NCBI RefSeq assembly: GCF_019734885.1
Contig: NZ_JAAXCM010000029.1
Coordinates: 62,001 to 126,000, forward strand
DNA: 64,000 nt
DNA from: Pseudocoprococcus catus
GTDB taxonomy: Bacteria > Bacillota > Clostridia > Lachnospirales > Lachnospiraceae
Direction of reading: 5' to 3'
The notes under the pieces were generated by a model. That model saw nothing but the letters and a program-made list of their open reading frames with translations. It searched no databases and had not been told where the DNA came from. Position numbers and translations under genes: made by a program. Of this stretch, positions 18,414 through 27,691 are shown piece by piece; position 1 is the stretch's first letter; each line of letters starts with the position of its first letter.

Positions 18414-21221
18414 TCAATTTCTCTTTTCTAAGTCAATCTTTTTTGATGTCAAGTCTACCGATATAACCTCATATCCCGCTGCAACAATTGTGTTTGCCAT
18501 AGTATGCGTTTTCGATGGTTTCCAGTAAACAGGGTAAGTATATGCTGATCTGCACAGTTCGGTTCCGATAATATTTTCGACTTCTGCAAAGGTCAAGGAA
18601 ATCTTGCTTTTACCACATGACTCCAAATACTTTTTTATTTCTGAAAACTTCTCACCGGATGGTTCTTCATTATCTAACTCATCAGCAGACACAAGTGCGT
18701 CCACCAATAAATCAAATTTTTCTATCATCCAATCAAATAATTCTTCTTGTTTTCCAGGATTGAAAACATCGGCCTCATGCTTATACACAATACGCTTTGC
18801 GGTGCTTTTTTCTCGGCTGGAATACCAATCAAACTTATTACCGAATACTTTCTCAATCACGCTCTTTTTGCTTTCCAATCTTTTAAAAGTCTTGCCATCA
18901 AAAGCGTAAATAACAAGAGAGACATATTTACTGCGAGTAATGGTAAACTGTAGCAGGAAATCATTGGCACCGACAGGAATATCATACCAATTCTGAACAA
19001 GTGGCTTTCTTCCTACAATATCTTCTCTATCGTGGTCATTGCAATACTTTACAAAATTAACCCAGAAAGCTTTCTGTTGCTCGTCAAGACTACTATACTC
19101 ATGAGTATCCGTATCCTCTTTTGATTGTATCGGCTTTTCTTCAGGTACTGGTAATTCTTCTGGAACAGTTCTGCCATCAACTGCAAAATTCACATATACC
19201 AGCTTGTCCAATTGCTCATTATTAAAACTAAACTCCCAACGATTCTCCATAAACTCAAGAAGTTCCTTGCTGCGTGTATAAATGTTTTCAGCAGTCCAGT
19301 CATTATATTTTGCCACTTCAATTTCAGAGTGACAGCCATTTTCATACCCGCGTCTTCCGGCTTTTGTAGTTTTTTTGTCATAGAAACTGTCATTCTGCAA
19401 GCTGGAATTTACACTCTGTGACAGCGGTAGCAGGTTACCTAAAGCACCTGCCAGCATCTCCACCTCTTCATCAGTAAACTGTCGATACTGATTTTGCCAA
19501 TAATACTTTGACGGGGTCTGGGGAAGAATATGCTCAATGGAAACTTTATCCTTTTCCGTTTTAGTAAACATTTCCCAACTGCCTATACGGTCAATATTAT
19601 TTTTCTGCGCAAGACTCGTTTCATATTCATATAAGAAATAACGAATAGAGTTCCAATAATAAAAACCTCCGCCATTGGAGAAATGCTTTTCAATTTTTGT
19701 TACAAAGTTCGGAATTGCATATTCAATATTAGCATCTGTGGTTTCAACAATATCTGCCACCAGATCTTCCAGTGTCATTTCGTTCAAGTACAAACTTCTT
19801 GATGCACGATAATATTCGCTGCTACAGAACGAAGCATTAAAATTTCCAAGCCTGAAACAGATAAATATAAAACGCTCGATTGCCTTAAAGGACTCAATTC
19901 GTTCTTCTGGACTAAAATCACGTCTGCTGATGATTACAGTTACTAACGGCCGAAAATGTCCAATACCGATACGATTCAACTTATCTACCCATATCTGCTC
20001 CTCTTTCGTTAGATTTTCACTCTTAGCAGGAAAGAAAGTATCGTACCAGTATTTAGCCATATTCTTAAGGCTATTTACATAGTCTGCGATTTCAGTAGGT
20101 GCTAATTTTGAAACTTCTATGGTTTCCGTTTCAGTATCACCTACATCATCTTCCTCTTCGTAATCTGTGTCCATAACATATCCATCTGGCAATTCACTCA
20201 TAAGAACAGTTTTCTTTTCAAATATGTTTTTAGCAGAAAACTTATTCAGCAGGAAACGAATATAGTCATCTCCCTTTCTTCTGGAATAAGCAAAATATAT
20301 TGTCCAATGTGCTCTTAAAAAATCGTTATCAGAAAGAGGAACATTTTCATTTCTGCCAAGTTGAAAATATACTTCCTTCCACGCATCATTGATTTGTTTT
20401 CTCAGGTGAGACTTCTCCATCTCATCGAATTTTTCGTCTGAATACAGTGTAGTAAGATATATAAGCCTGTTTTTCAGCAACTCCAGATTCGTCAGTTTTT
20501 TGCCACGATTATTCATGGTTTCAAATGCCACAAAAACATCATAATCATCGTCTATCTCATGTATATTGAACATCAATTTCAATGTGAGTTTCAAATAAAG
20601 ATTATTGATTCCTTCAATCCCCTCGTTTTCATAGAGAGCCGTTAAGTTCTCCCTAAAGAAACTCTTTGCAAATTTGAGATTTTTTGCGTAGTAGGTTTCA
20701 TTGACAGTACCGGAATACGGCTCATCAAAAATCTTATACCTTAAGTAATCCGCACTCGGATTGTCCACCTCATAACCAAACAAATACGTTGTAATCTGGT
20801 TCATTGGTGGTCTGCTTTGATAGATATATTTAGCCACTACATCTTTCAGGGTGTCATATCCAAGTACGATTTCATCGTCTTTCTTTCCTTTGTTTTCATC
20901 CAGTTCTCTCACAAAACAAATTATTTCATTCAGTAGAATCACGAAAGTAGTCAAACGTTGCTGACCATCTACAATGTGACAAGCCTTAAATCCTTTATCT
21001 ACCATCCAGAGGTCAGAACCCCAATCCTTTGTCTCTTTTCGTCCAAGTGATTTTAAAGACAAAAGTCCTGTATAATGATATCTATCCTGTTGTAAGTTAA
21101 TCAGGTCATCCCAAAAATCCGCAAGTTGGGACTGCTGCCAAGCATAGCCTCTCTGATAGTCTGGAATTCTAAAAAGTCTGTTTTGAAAAAGTAAAGAAAG
21201 CGGTTGTAATTCATTTGCCAT
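18414..21221 (-). CDS. DUF262/DUF1524 GmrSD-like nuclease with extra C-terminal defence domains
   Basis: 935 residues, cytoplasmic. Residues about 8-250 are a DUF262 (ParB/GmrS-like NTPase) domain with IPDYQRGYAW near 19 and the hallmark DGQQRLTT near 84. Residues about 470-640 are DUF1524 (GmrD-like His-Me finger nuclease) with IEHILPQ near 560 and GNLLPLS near 597. Residues about 715-845 resemble DUF4268, often found with restriction systems, and the last 70 residues match the pattern of DUF7662 (TFAEVENIIG, then AGYEV). GmrSD enzymes are type IV restriction enzymes cutting modified phage DNA. The ATG overlaps the stop of the upstream HTH gene as TAATG, so the two are translationally coupled. 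The domain names for the C-terminal part are recalled from pattern and need a profile search. Confidence 0.9.
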   Translation of the reverse strand: MANELQPLSLLFQNRLFRIPDYQRGYAWQQSQLADFWDDLINLQQDRYHYTGLLSLKSLGRKETKDWGSDLWMVDKGFKACHIVDGQQRLTTFVILLNEIICFVRELDENKGKKDDEIVLGYDTLKDVVAKYIYQSRPPMNQITTYLFGYEVDNPSADYLRYKIFDEPYSGTVNETYYAKNLKFAKSFFRENLTALYENEGIEGINNLYLKLTLKLMFNIHEIDDDYDVFVAFETMNNRGKKLTNLELLKNRLIYLTTLYSDEKFDEMEKSHLRKQINDAWKEVYFQLGRNENVPLSDNDFLRAHWTIYFAYSRRKGDDYIRFLLNKFSAKNIFEKKTVLMSELPDGYVMDTDYEEEDDVGDTETETIEVSKLAPTEIADYVNSLKNMAKYWYDTFFPAKSENLTKEEQIWVDKLNRIGIGHFRPLVTVIISRRDFSPEERIESFKAIERFIFICFRLGNFNASFCSSEYYRASRSLYLNEMTLEDLVADIVETTDANIEYAIPNFVTKIEKHFSNGGGFYYWNSIRYFLYEYETSLAQKNNIDRIGSWEMFTKTEKDKVSIEHILPQTPSKYYWQNQYRQFTDEEVEMLAGALGNLLPLSQSVNSSLQNDSFYDKKTTKAGRRGYENGCHSEIEVAKYNDWTAENIYTRSKELLEFMENRWEFSFNNEQLDKLVYVNFAVDGRTVPEELPVPEEKPIQSKEDTDTHEYSSLDEQQKAFWVNFVKYCNDHDREDIVGRKPLVQNWYDIPVGANDFLLQFTITRSKYVSLVIYAFDGKTFKRLESKKSVIEKVFGNKFDWYSSREKSTAKRIVYKHEADVFNPGKQEELFDWMIEKFDLLVDALVSADELDNEEPSGEKFSEIKKYLESCGKSKISLTFAEVENIIGTELCRSAYTYPVYWKPSKTHTMANTIVAAGYEVISVDLTSKKIDLEKRN

Positions 21222-21436
21222 TATTCCGCACCTCTTTTCACATATGTCAGTTCAATATCATATCCCAAAGCCTCAAGCATCTGCACAAAAGTCCTATTCA
21301 CAACACCATCCTGCTTTTTGATAATGCGGTTGACATACTGACCTGTCGTTCCGATGGTCTCCGCAAGCTGTGCCTGGGTGGTTCCGTTCTCTATACATTT
21401 GACTTTTACATCTACTTCTATATTGTTTCTAATCAT
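21221..21436 (-). CDS. Small HTH regulator at the head of the defence operon
   Basis: 71 residues, mostly one Cro/CI-type HTH: TTQAQLAETIGTTGQYVNRI, then FVQMLEALGYDIELTYV, a form common in small regulators and antitoxin-like proteins. The ATG at 21436 follows CGGAG and is preferred over the longer frame. The stop TAA overlaps the ATG of the nuclease gene. It is likely the autoregulator of the operon, limiting nuclease expression. Confidence 0.85.
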   Translation of the reverse strand: MIRNNIEVDVKVKCIENGTTQAQLAETIGTTGQYVNRIIKKQDGVVNRTFVQMLEALGYDIELTYVKRGAE

Positions 21437-21492
21437 ACATTTGCCACTCCGATTCGCAAGGATCATTAGTTTTAATACAAATAAGATAATTT

Positions 21493-21521
21493 ATTGTACT
21501 GCAGAACCCAACAAATTACAA
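21493..21521 (-). promoter_or_regulatory. Promoter of the DUF262 operon
   Basis: TTGTAA, 17-base spacer, TACAAT on the minus strand, about 57 bases before the HTH gene. Confidence 0.65.
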
Positions 21522-21565
21522 CATTCGCAGATGAATCAATAATGAATTTTTTGTAATAAAAGTAC

Positions 21566-21584
21566 GGTACTTTTTTGTAGTACC
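21566..21584. promoter_or_regulatory. Operator-like dyad ahead of the HxlR stump
   Basis: GGTACT and AGTACC separated by 7 bases, 50 bases before the start of the HxlR fragment. HxlR regulators bind such dyads at their own promoter; this is a guess from position. Confidence 0.35.
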
Positions 21585-21635
21585 TTACATTTTTACGGCA
21601 AATAGAGTATGATATTGGAGAAAGGAGATGGTCAT

Positions 21636-21800
21636 ATGAGAAAGTCAGAAGCAGCGGCCAACCGCTGTAAAACAATCTCCATGGTACAGAAACTGCTGGG
21701 TGGAAAATATAAAATTGAGCTTCTCTGGTACATCGGTAAATGCGATATTCGAAGGTTTGGGCAGCTTCGCCGTCAGATTGGAGAAATTACTGAAAGTAGT
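21636..21800 (+). pseudogene. HxlR-family regulator, N-terminal fragment
   Basis: A good start (AAAGGAG before ATG at 21636) opens a protein with HxlR features: Cys near the start, MVQKLLGGKYKIELLWYIG and RRFGQLRRQIGEITESS. HxlR proteins are about 100-120 residues; similarity ends after about 53 residues, where the sequence switches to a sigma-like gene in another frame. As it stands the frame ends at 21863 with a short unrelated tail. This is a recombination scar. Confidence 0.8.
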
Positions 21801-22266
21801 CCGTGGCATCTGCAATCAGCAGCCGTTCTATGTCACAGACGAGGCCGACCAGGAAACAGTTGAAGATGTTGCCCTTGACGATAGTTGGAACTATACCGAT
21901 ATCCTCTGGAACGGCATACAAGCAGAAAAGGTGCAGCGGGCATTTGAGAAACTGAATTACCGGGAACAGACCTTGCTTGAAAAACGGCTGGCGATCTGCA
22001 TAACCTGCGGGCGTGTCGGCTCATGGAAAGACCGCCCCACTTTTGAAGAACTGGCTGTGATGTTTGAGGGCAGCACTGCCAGCGGTGCAGAGCGAGCCTA
22101 CCGCAGAGCCGTGGACAAACTGACAGAATTTCTGGTTGCCGAAGGTGCAATCCATGCCGTCCGACTGAAACAAAAATCCAAAACCAAGCGCCAAAATCAG
22201 AGCAATAGCCTATCTTCTGAACTGCGAGAACGAAAAATTGCCCAAGGAAATGATGGTGGCATTTGA
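21800..22266 (+). pseudogene. ICE-type sigma-70-like protein, C-terminal fragment
   Basis: About 150 residues from VVRGICNQQPFYVTDEAD to the TGA at 22264. The block QAEKVQRAFEKLNYREQTLL followed by TFEELAVMFEGSTASGAERA is a sigma region 4-type HTH typical of small sigma-like proteins carried on Firmicutes integrative conjugative elements. No usable start of its own; the frame runs into the HxlR fragment. Family assignment is from pattern memory. It supports the idea that the following resistance genes arrived on such an element. Confidence 0.7.
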
Positions 22267-22286
22267 ATAACGAGGGAGTGAGATAC

Positions 22287-22964
22287 ATGGAACAATTATT
22301 GATTATTGAAGATGATATCGGGTTGAATCAAGGCTTATGCAAAGCGCTGAAAGCAGATGACCGTCAGATTATATCCTGCCATGATTTAAAAGCGGCAAGA
22401 GAGCAATTGCTTTGCGGCGGTGTATCCCTGATCCTGCTGGATATCAATCTGCCGGATGGCAGTGGGCTTGAGCTGCTCCGGGAGGTCAAGGAAAACCTGC
22501 CCGGAGTTCCTGTTATTCTGCTGACTGCCAATGACACCGATCTGGACATCGTAGACGGACTGGAGCGGGGCGCTGATGATTACATTACCAAGCCCTTTTC
22601 TCTTTCGGTTTTGCGGGCAAGGGTGAATACCCAACTGCGAAAGCAAGCGTCAAACCATAAAAATGTGCCGATCCATATGGATCTGTTTCACTTTGACTTT
22701 GAGGCTATGACCTTTTATGTGGGAGATTCAAAAGTGGAATTGAGTAAAACAGAACAAAAATTACTGCGTCTGCTTGTTGAAAATCGTGGTCGAACCATGA
22801 CCCGTGGAGACCTTGTCGACCGGATCTGGACAGATGGCGCAGAATATGTGGATGAAAATGCTTTGTCTGTTACGATCAAGCGTCTGAGGGATAAGCTTGG
22901 CGCACAGAAATACATTAAAACCGTCTATGGAATCGGTTATAGCTGGGTGACAAAAAATGAATAA
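22287..22964 (+). CDS. OmpR-family response regulator
   Basis: 225 residues. Receiver with IIEDD, acceptor aspartate in LLDINLPDG, conserved LLTAND and ITKPFSL; winged-helix DNA-binding domain with LSKTEQKLLRLLVEN and YIKTVYGIGYSW. The ATG follows GAGGGAG. It overlaps the kinase gene start by 8 bases. With the kinase and the ABC transporter behind it, it forms a module of the bacitracin/lantibiotic-response type, where the regulator switches on the transporter. Confidence 0.95.
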   Translation: MEQLLIIEDDIGLNQGLCKALKADDRQIISCHDLKAAREQLLCGGVSLILLDINLPDGSGLELLREVKENLPGVPVILLTANDTDLDIVDGLERGADDYITKPFSLSVLRARVNTQLRKQASNHKNVPIHMDLFHFDFEAMTFYVGDSKVELSKTEQKLLRLLVENRGRTMTRGDLVDRIWTDGAEYVDENALSVTIKRLRDKLGAQKYIKTVYGIGYSWVTKNE

Positions 22965-23856
22965 AACCGGCATTGTGATCATACTGCTATGTTTTCTGGC
23001 GGCGATAGCTGTTGTATTATGGGAGCGGAGGAAGATCAGAAAAACGATGGAAGAAATCGAAAGGATGCTGGACGCTGCCATGACCGGCTCCTTTTCTGAA
23101 ACCAATTTTGATGAAAGCCAGCTATCTGCATTGGAAACAAAGTTTGCACACTATCTTTCCGCAGCAGAAGCATCTTCTCGAAATGTAGCACAGGAGAAAG
23201 ACAGAATTAAGTCCTTGATTGCGGACATCTCCCACCAGACGAAAACGCCGATTGCAAACCTGCTGTTATACAGCGAGCTTTTGATGGAGGAAACTCTGCC
23301 TGCATCGGCGAAGGCAAATGTGGAGGCGCTGTACAAACAATCGGAAAAGCTGCGATTTCTGATCGATTCTCTCGTAAAGCTTTCCAGACTGGAAAACGGG
23401 ATCATTTCACTCTCCCCTCAGCAAGCAGCGCTGCAGCCGCTGCTTGAAAGTGTGGTAGAACAATATACTGCCAAGGCTTCTGAAAAAGGATTGTCTTTGA
23501 AAATGCAGGATACAGATGCTTTTGCTGTATTCGACTTCAAATGGACAGCGGAAGCGCTGGCTAATATCGTAGACAACGCCATCAAATATACAGAGCATGG
23601 CACCATTACTATTTCTGCCGTAAGCTATGAAATGTTTGCAAGGATCGATATATCGGATACCGGTTCAGGCATCCCAGAAAGTGAGCAAACGAAGATATTT
23701 GCTCGCTTTTACCGCTCAAATAGTGTGCAGAAACAAGAAGGGGTCGGCATTGGCTTATACCTTGCCCGACAGATCATATCCGGCGAGGGCGGTTATATCA
23801 AGGTTTCTTCCGTTCCGGGAAAAGGAAGTACGTTTTCCATATTTCTGCCGAAATAA
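22957..23856 (+). CDS. Sensor histidine kinase of the ABC-transporter-linked type
   Basis: 299 residues. One N-terminal membrane helix (about 5-23) and no extracellular domain, HAMP-like linker, H-box ISHQTKTPIANLL, N-box NAIKYTEHG, DTGSGIP and GVGIGLYLARQII. The QTKTP H-box and small size match kinases that work with FtsX-type peptide-sensing transporters, which usually sense through the transporter. Start ATG overlaps the regulator gene. Confidence 0.94.
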   Translation: MNKTGIVIILLCFLAAIAVVLWERRKIRKTMEEIERMLDAAMTGSFSETNFDESQLSALETKFAHYLSAAEASSRNVAQEKDRIKSLIADISHQTKTPIANLLLYSELLMEETLPASAKANVEALYKQSEKLRFLIDSLVKLSRLENGIISLSPQQAALQPLLESVVEQYTAKASEKGLSLKMQDTDAFAVFDFKWTAEALANIVDNAIKYTEHGTITISAVSYEMFARIDISDTGSGIPESEQTKIFARFYRSNSVQKQEGVGIGLYLARQIISGEGGYIKVSSVPGKGSTFSIFLPK

Positions 23857-23925
23857 CAACAATTCTATCAAAACTGTTAGATTTCATTTTCCGCCGGAAA
23901 GAATGTGGAAAGATTCCTATGCGAT

Positions 23926-23974
23926 AATCTGTATGTATCAAAGGATCATTTCCTTTCATACATACAGATTTTTT
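23926..23974 (+). terminator. Hairpin between the kinase and ABC genes
   Basis: Stem of about 12 bp (AATCTGTATGTA with TACATACAGATT) with an inner AAAGGA/TCCTTT pair, followed by T6. It looks like an intrinsic terminator or attenuator placed 18 bases before the ATPase start, which would make transporter expression separately controlled. Confidence 0.7.
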
Positions 23975-23991
23975 CATGGAGGTACTCATTT

Positions 23992-24663
23992 ATGGAAGTT
24001 TTACAGGCAAAAAACCTGAGAAAAATTTATGGCTCCGGCAATAATGCGGTTCATGCGCTGGACGGAGTGGATTTAAGTGTGCAGAAAGGTGAATTTGTGG
24101 CGATTGTCGGCACATCCGGCTCCGGCAAGTCTACCCTGCTGCATATGCTGGGCGGGCTGGACCGTCCTACAAGCGGCACAGTCATGGTGGACAGACAGGA
24201 TATTTTCTCCTTGAAGGATGAAGCCCTGACCATCTTCCGCCGCAGAAAAATTGGTTTTGTGTTCCAAGCATATAATCTTGTTCCGGTGCTGAATGTGTAT
24301 GAAAATATCGTTCTACCCATTGAGCTGGACGGCGGCAAGGTCAACAAGGATTTCGTACAGCAGATTGTACAGACCCTTGGGCTGGATGAGCGTCTGGATG
24401 CGCTGCCCAATCAACTCTCCGGTGGTCAGCAGCAGCGGGTAGCCATTGCCCGTGCGCTGGCAGCAGCACCCGCTATCATACTGGCAGATGAACCGACAGG
24501 TAATCTGGATTCCAAAACCAGTCAGGATGTATTGAGCCTTTTGAAAGTCACCAGTCAAAAGTTCGCCCAGACCCTCGTAATGATCACCCACAACGAAGAA
24601 ATTGCACAGATGGCAGACCGCATTATCCGTATCGAAGATGGTCGGATCGTCTCCCAGAACTAA
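23992..24663 (+). CDS. ABC transporter ATP-binding protein (FtsE/MacB/BceA type)
   Basis: 223 residues. Walker A GTSGSGKST, Q-loop VFQAYNLVPVL, signature LSGGQQQRVAIARAL, Walker B IILADEPTGNLD, H-loop ITHN. This is the compact ATPase that pairs with FtsX-type permeases for extruding or sensing peptides and lipids. The ATG follows GGAGG and was chosen over a longer frame starting at 23905. The permease follows after 15 bases. Confidence 0.95.
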   Translation: MEVLQAKNLRKIYGSGNNAVHALDGVDLSVQKGEFVAIVGTSGSGKSTLLHMLGGLDRPTSGTVMVDRQDIFSLKDEALTIFRRRKIGFVFQAYNLVPVLNVYENIVLPIELDGGKVNKDFVQQIVQTLGLDERLDALPNQLSGGQQQRVAIARALAAAPAIILADEPTGNLDSKTSQDVLSLLKVTSQKFAQTLVMITHNEEIAQMADRIIRIEDGRIVSQN

Positions 24664-24678
24664 CGGGAGGTGGTTACG

Positions 24679-27327
24679 ATGAATGTCAAAAACAGAAAAT
24701 GTATTCGAAAGCTCAGCTTAAAATCTCTTTATGCAAATCGCCGCCGCAATCTGATTGCAATTTTTGCCATTGCGCTGACCACGCTGTTATTTACTTCCAT
24801 GTTCACCATTGTCTTGTCGTTGAACGCCAGTTATGAAACCTACCAATTTCGGCAGGTAGGCGGCTATGCACACGGCACCTTTAAGGATGTTTCCCCCCAG
24901 CAGGCGGAACGTATCGCTGCGCACCCAAAGGTGAAGGCTGTGGGGGCACGGAAGGCAATCGGTATCACTGCGGATGGTGTCTTTTCCAAAACGCCTGCAG
25001 AAATCAGCTACATGGATGCCAACTGCACCAGATGGAGCTATGCAACCCCCACTACCGGGCGGATGCCCGAAAGCGGCAAAGAGGTGGCTATGGATACGAC
25101 AGCGTTGCAGCTGCTTGGTGTGACACCGGAACTGGGCGCCGAGGTCACGGTTTCATATTCCATCACGGACAAAGATCAAACCGGTTTTACTGTAACAGAT
25201 ACCTTTACACTGGTAGGCTATTGGGACTATGATGAACTAATGCCTGTTCACTACATCAACATCAGCCGTGATTACGCAGATGACATCGAAGCGCAGGCAG
25301 TGAAAACAGGGTTACAGCCTTTCCGCACTGATTTGAATGTCATGCTGGCTTCCGGCACAAACATTCAAGGGCAGATGGAGCAGGTGGATACCGATCTTGG
25401 CTACACCTGGGACAGCTATACTGATCCCAACAGTGTCCGAATCGGCGTCAATTGGGGATATACCTCATCCCAGCTGGAGTCGCAGCTCGATCCGGAGCTG
25501 ATAATTGCCATAGCAGCTTTTTTGCTGCTGGTGATTTTCACTGGGTATCTTATCATCTATAACATTTTTCAGATCTCTGTTGCAGGGGATATCCGGTTTT
25601 ACGGACTTCTGAAAACCATTGGCACAACGCCCCGACAGCTCAAACGCATCATCCGCCAGCAGGCACTTCTGCTTTGTCTTATCGGCATTCCGTCGGGGCT
25701 GCTGCTGGGCTACGGCATCGGTGTTGTTCTGGTGCCTGTTGTCATGCGCTCCACCCAGTTGGATGCAGGCATCACCACCATCAGCACTTCGCCTGTGATC
25801 TTCCTTGGTTCCATGCTGTTTGCCCTGTTGACGGTGCTCTTGTCCTGTTCCAAGCCCGGGAAAATGGCAGCCAGGGTCTCTCCGGTGGAGGCTATCAAAT
25901 ATACGGACGCAATGCAGACCAAGAAAAAACAGCGCAGCACCCGGGGAGCCAAGCTCCATCAGATGGCCTTTGCCAATCTGGGACGAAACAAGAAAAAGAC
26001 GGTGCTGGTGGTGTTGTCTCTGGCACTGTCGGTGACACTGTTCAATGCGCTGTGTGCCTTTGTAGGCGGATTCAGCATGGAGAAGTATGTATCCACCATG
26101 ACCTGCGCCGATTTTATCGTCAGCACTCCCGACTATTTTCGTTATAACTCGAGTGCAGATGAATTTATCACCCAGGAGCAAATAGAGGATATCTCCGCAA
26201 ACACAAAGGCCAGTCTTTCCGGCACGGGATATGCTGTGCGAAAAACCGCATACCTGTGGATGACGGAGGATGCTCTGCGGCAGGACTATGCAAGGTACGA
26301 AAGCGCCGAGCAGTTGGACAGCCATATGAGCCGCATGGAGCACCGGGGCAATATGGTGATGGGAGATACCAGAATCGAGGCTCTGGATAACAGCCTGTTT
26401 GACAAGCTGCAAGTGTTCGACGGAGATATTTCTCCCCTGCTGGAGCCAAACAATAACGCCATTGCCATTGCGGTTTCCTTAGATGACTACGGTAATCTGC
26501 CCAATCCTGAATACTACCCCAAGGTGGGAGACACGATCACCGCTACCTATGCGAACGATGTGAAATATATCGACAGCCGCACCGGGGAACTCTGCACCGA
26601 AGATACACCGGAGGAGTACCTTCAGGAAAAACTGTATGGAGCCAGAGATGTAGAGTACACGATTTGCGCCTTGGTAGAGCTTCCGAATTCCATGAGTTAT
26701 CGTTATGGTGGTACTGGCTATGATGCAGTTTTGTCTGTGGACACCGCACAGAGGGACAGCGGTGGTGCAGCCATTCCGATGCTCTACCTATTCGACACAG
26801 CGAACGAAGCTGACGAGGCCGAAGCAGAGCAATATCTATCGAAGCTCACTGCCGGTGAGTTTTCGCCCTTGATGTATGAAAGCAAGGCCACGGCTCGCTC
26901 TGAGTTTGCTCAGTTCCGGCAGATGTTCCTTCTGATAGGTGGTGTCCTCTGTGCTATCATCGGGCTGGTGGGACTCTTGAATTTCTTCAACGCCATGATG
27001 ACCGGTATTCTTTCCCGCCGCCGTGAATTTGCTGTGCTTCAGGCTGTAGGAATGACGAACCGGCAGCTCAAAACCATGCTGATCTATGAGGGGTTGTATT
27101 ACGCAATATCTTCCGTGGCGGCGGCATTTATGCTGTCGCTGGTGATGGGACCTCTTGCAGGGAAAATGCTGGGCAGTATGTTCTGGTTCTTCGAGTATCG
27201 GTTCACCATTCTGCCTGTCCTGCTGACAATTCCGGTATTTCTTCTGCTGGGATGGCTGATCCCCTGCATGATGTATGACAACGCAGCAAAATGCAGCGTT
27301 GTAGAGCAATTAAGGGATGCTCAATAA
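24679..27327 (+). CDS. FtsX-type ABC transporter permease
   Basis: About 882 residues with two FtsX-type units. One helix near 30-50, a large extracellular region of about 190 residues, three helices around 265-400, a linker, then a second copy: helix near 440, another large extracellular region, and three helices in the last 170 residues. The ATG follows GGGAGGTGG. Large extracellular domains fit recognition of antimicrobial peptides or lipid II-bound antibiotics, in line with the kinase pair upstream. Codon use is clearly GC-richer than the genes on both sides, a sign of separate origin. Confidence 0.93.
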   Translation: MNVKNRKCIRKLSLKSLYANRRRNLIAIFAIALTTLLFTSMFTIVLSLNASYETYQFRQVGGYAHGTFKDVSPQQAERIAAHPKVKAVGARKAIGITADGVFSKTPAEISYMDANCTRWSYATPTTGRMPESGKEVAMDTTALQLLGVTPELGAEVTVSYSITDKDQTGFTVTDTFTLVGYWDYDELMPVHYINISRDYADDIEAQAVKTGLQPFRTDLNVMLASGTNIQGQMEQVDTDLGYTWDSYTDPNSVRIGVNWGYTSSQLESQLDPELIIAIAAFLLLVIFTGYLIIYNIFQISVAGDIRFYGLLKTIGTTPRQLKRIIRQQALLLCLIGIPSGLLLGYGIGVVLVPVVMRSTQLDAGITTISTSPVIFLGSMLFALLTVLLSCSKPGKMAARVSPVEAIKYTDAMQTKKKQRSTRGAKLHQMAFANLGRNKKKTVLVVLSLALSVTLFNALCAFVGGFSMEKYVSTMTCADFIVSTPDYFRYNSSADEFITQEQIEDISANTKASLSGTGYAVRKTAYLWMTEDALRQDYARYESAEQLDSHMSRMEHRGNMVMGDTRIEALDNSLFDKLQVFDGDISPLLEPNNNAIAIAVSLDDYGNLPNPEYYPKVGDTITATYANDVKYIDSRTGELCTEDTPEEYLQEKLYGARDVEYTICALVELPNSMSYRYGGTGYDAVLSVDTAQRDSGGAAIPMLYLFDTANEADEAEAEQYLSKLTAGEFSPLMYESKATARSEFAQFRQMFLLIGGVLCAIIGLVGLLNFFNAMMTGILSRRREFAVLQAVGMTNRQLKTMLIYEGLYYAISSVAAAFMLSLVMGPLAGKMLGSMFWFFEYRFTILPVLLTIPVFLLLGWLIPCMMYDNAAKCSVVEQLRDAQ

Positions 27328-27364
27328 GCCTCAGACACTTCAAATCAAACTCAATAGAGAAACC

Positions 27365-27667
27365 ATGCAGCCACACCACACATTATTAGTAGACTCTGTA
27401 TTTGATATTGGCTGGTTTGTATTTTCAAAGTTTATCACCGAGGATGCATTATTCATTGATTTTAAGGACTCTGAATATTTTGAAGATTTCGAACCTACCG
27501 AAGACAATGATTACGCCATAAAAAAATTAACCCGCTGCTTACACTGTGGCGATTATATCCCTAGGTCCCATAATAGGAAATATTGTAGCAAGGACGAATG
27601 TCAAGCTGCACGAAAACGAAAAAAATCCAGAGACTGTACACAACGCAAAAAAGAAGAAGGCCGCTAG
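27365..27667 (+). CDS. Small zinc-finger-like protein or C-terminal fragment
   Basis: About 100 residues if started at this ATG; a start at 27317 would overlap the permease gene. The C-terminal half has CLHCGDYIPRSHNRKYCSKDEC, a C-x2-C...C-x4-C metal-binding pattern (positions about 65-90), followed by a very basic tail of Arg/Lys. This type often occurs at the C-terminus of longer Firmicutes proteins, so the gene may be a remnant. AT-rich composition starts here, so it marks the edge of the next island. Function unknown. Confidence 0.55.
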   Translation: MQPHHTLLVDSVFDIGWFVFSKFITEDALFIDFKDSEYFEDFEPTEDNDYAIKKLTRCLHCGDYIPRSHNRKYCSKDECQAARKRKKSRDCTQRKKEEGR

Positions 27668-27686
27668 CACTACGCTAGTGACCTTC
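27656..27686. terminator. Hairpin between convergent genes
   Basis: GAAGG...CTAGC pairs with GCTAG...CCTTC around ACTAC. It lies at the end of the zinc-finger gene and right after the stop of the convergent 679-residue gene, so it may end both. Confidence 0.6.
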
Positions 27687-27691
27687 CTTGT

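Noticed and set aside
25465-26412. Long minus-strand frame of 315 codons opposite the FtsX permease
   Set aside because: Cys/His/Gln-rich low-quality translation typical of antisense shadow; the plus-strand permease is clear.
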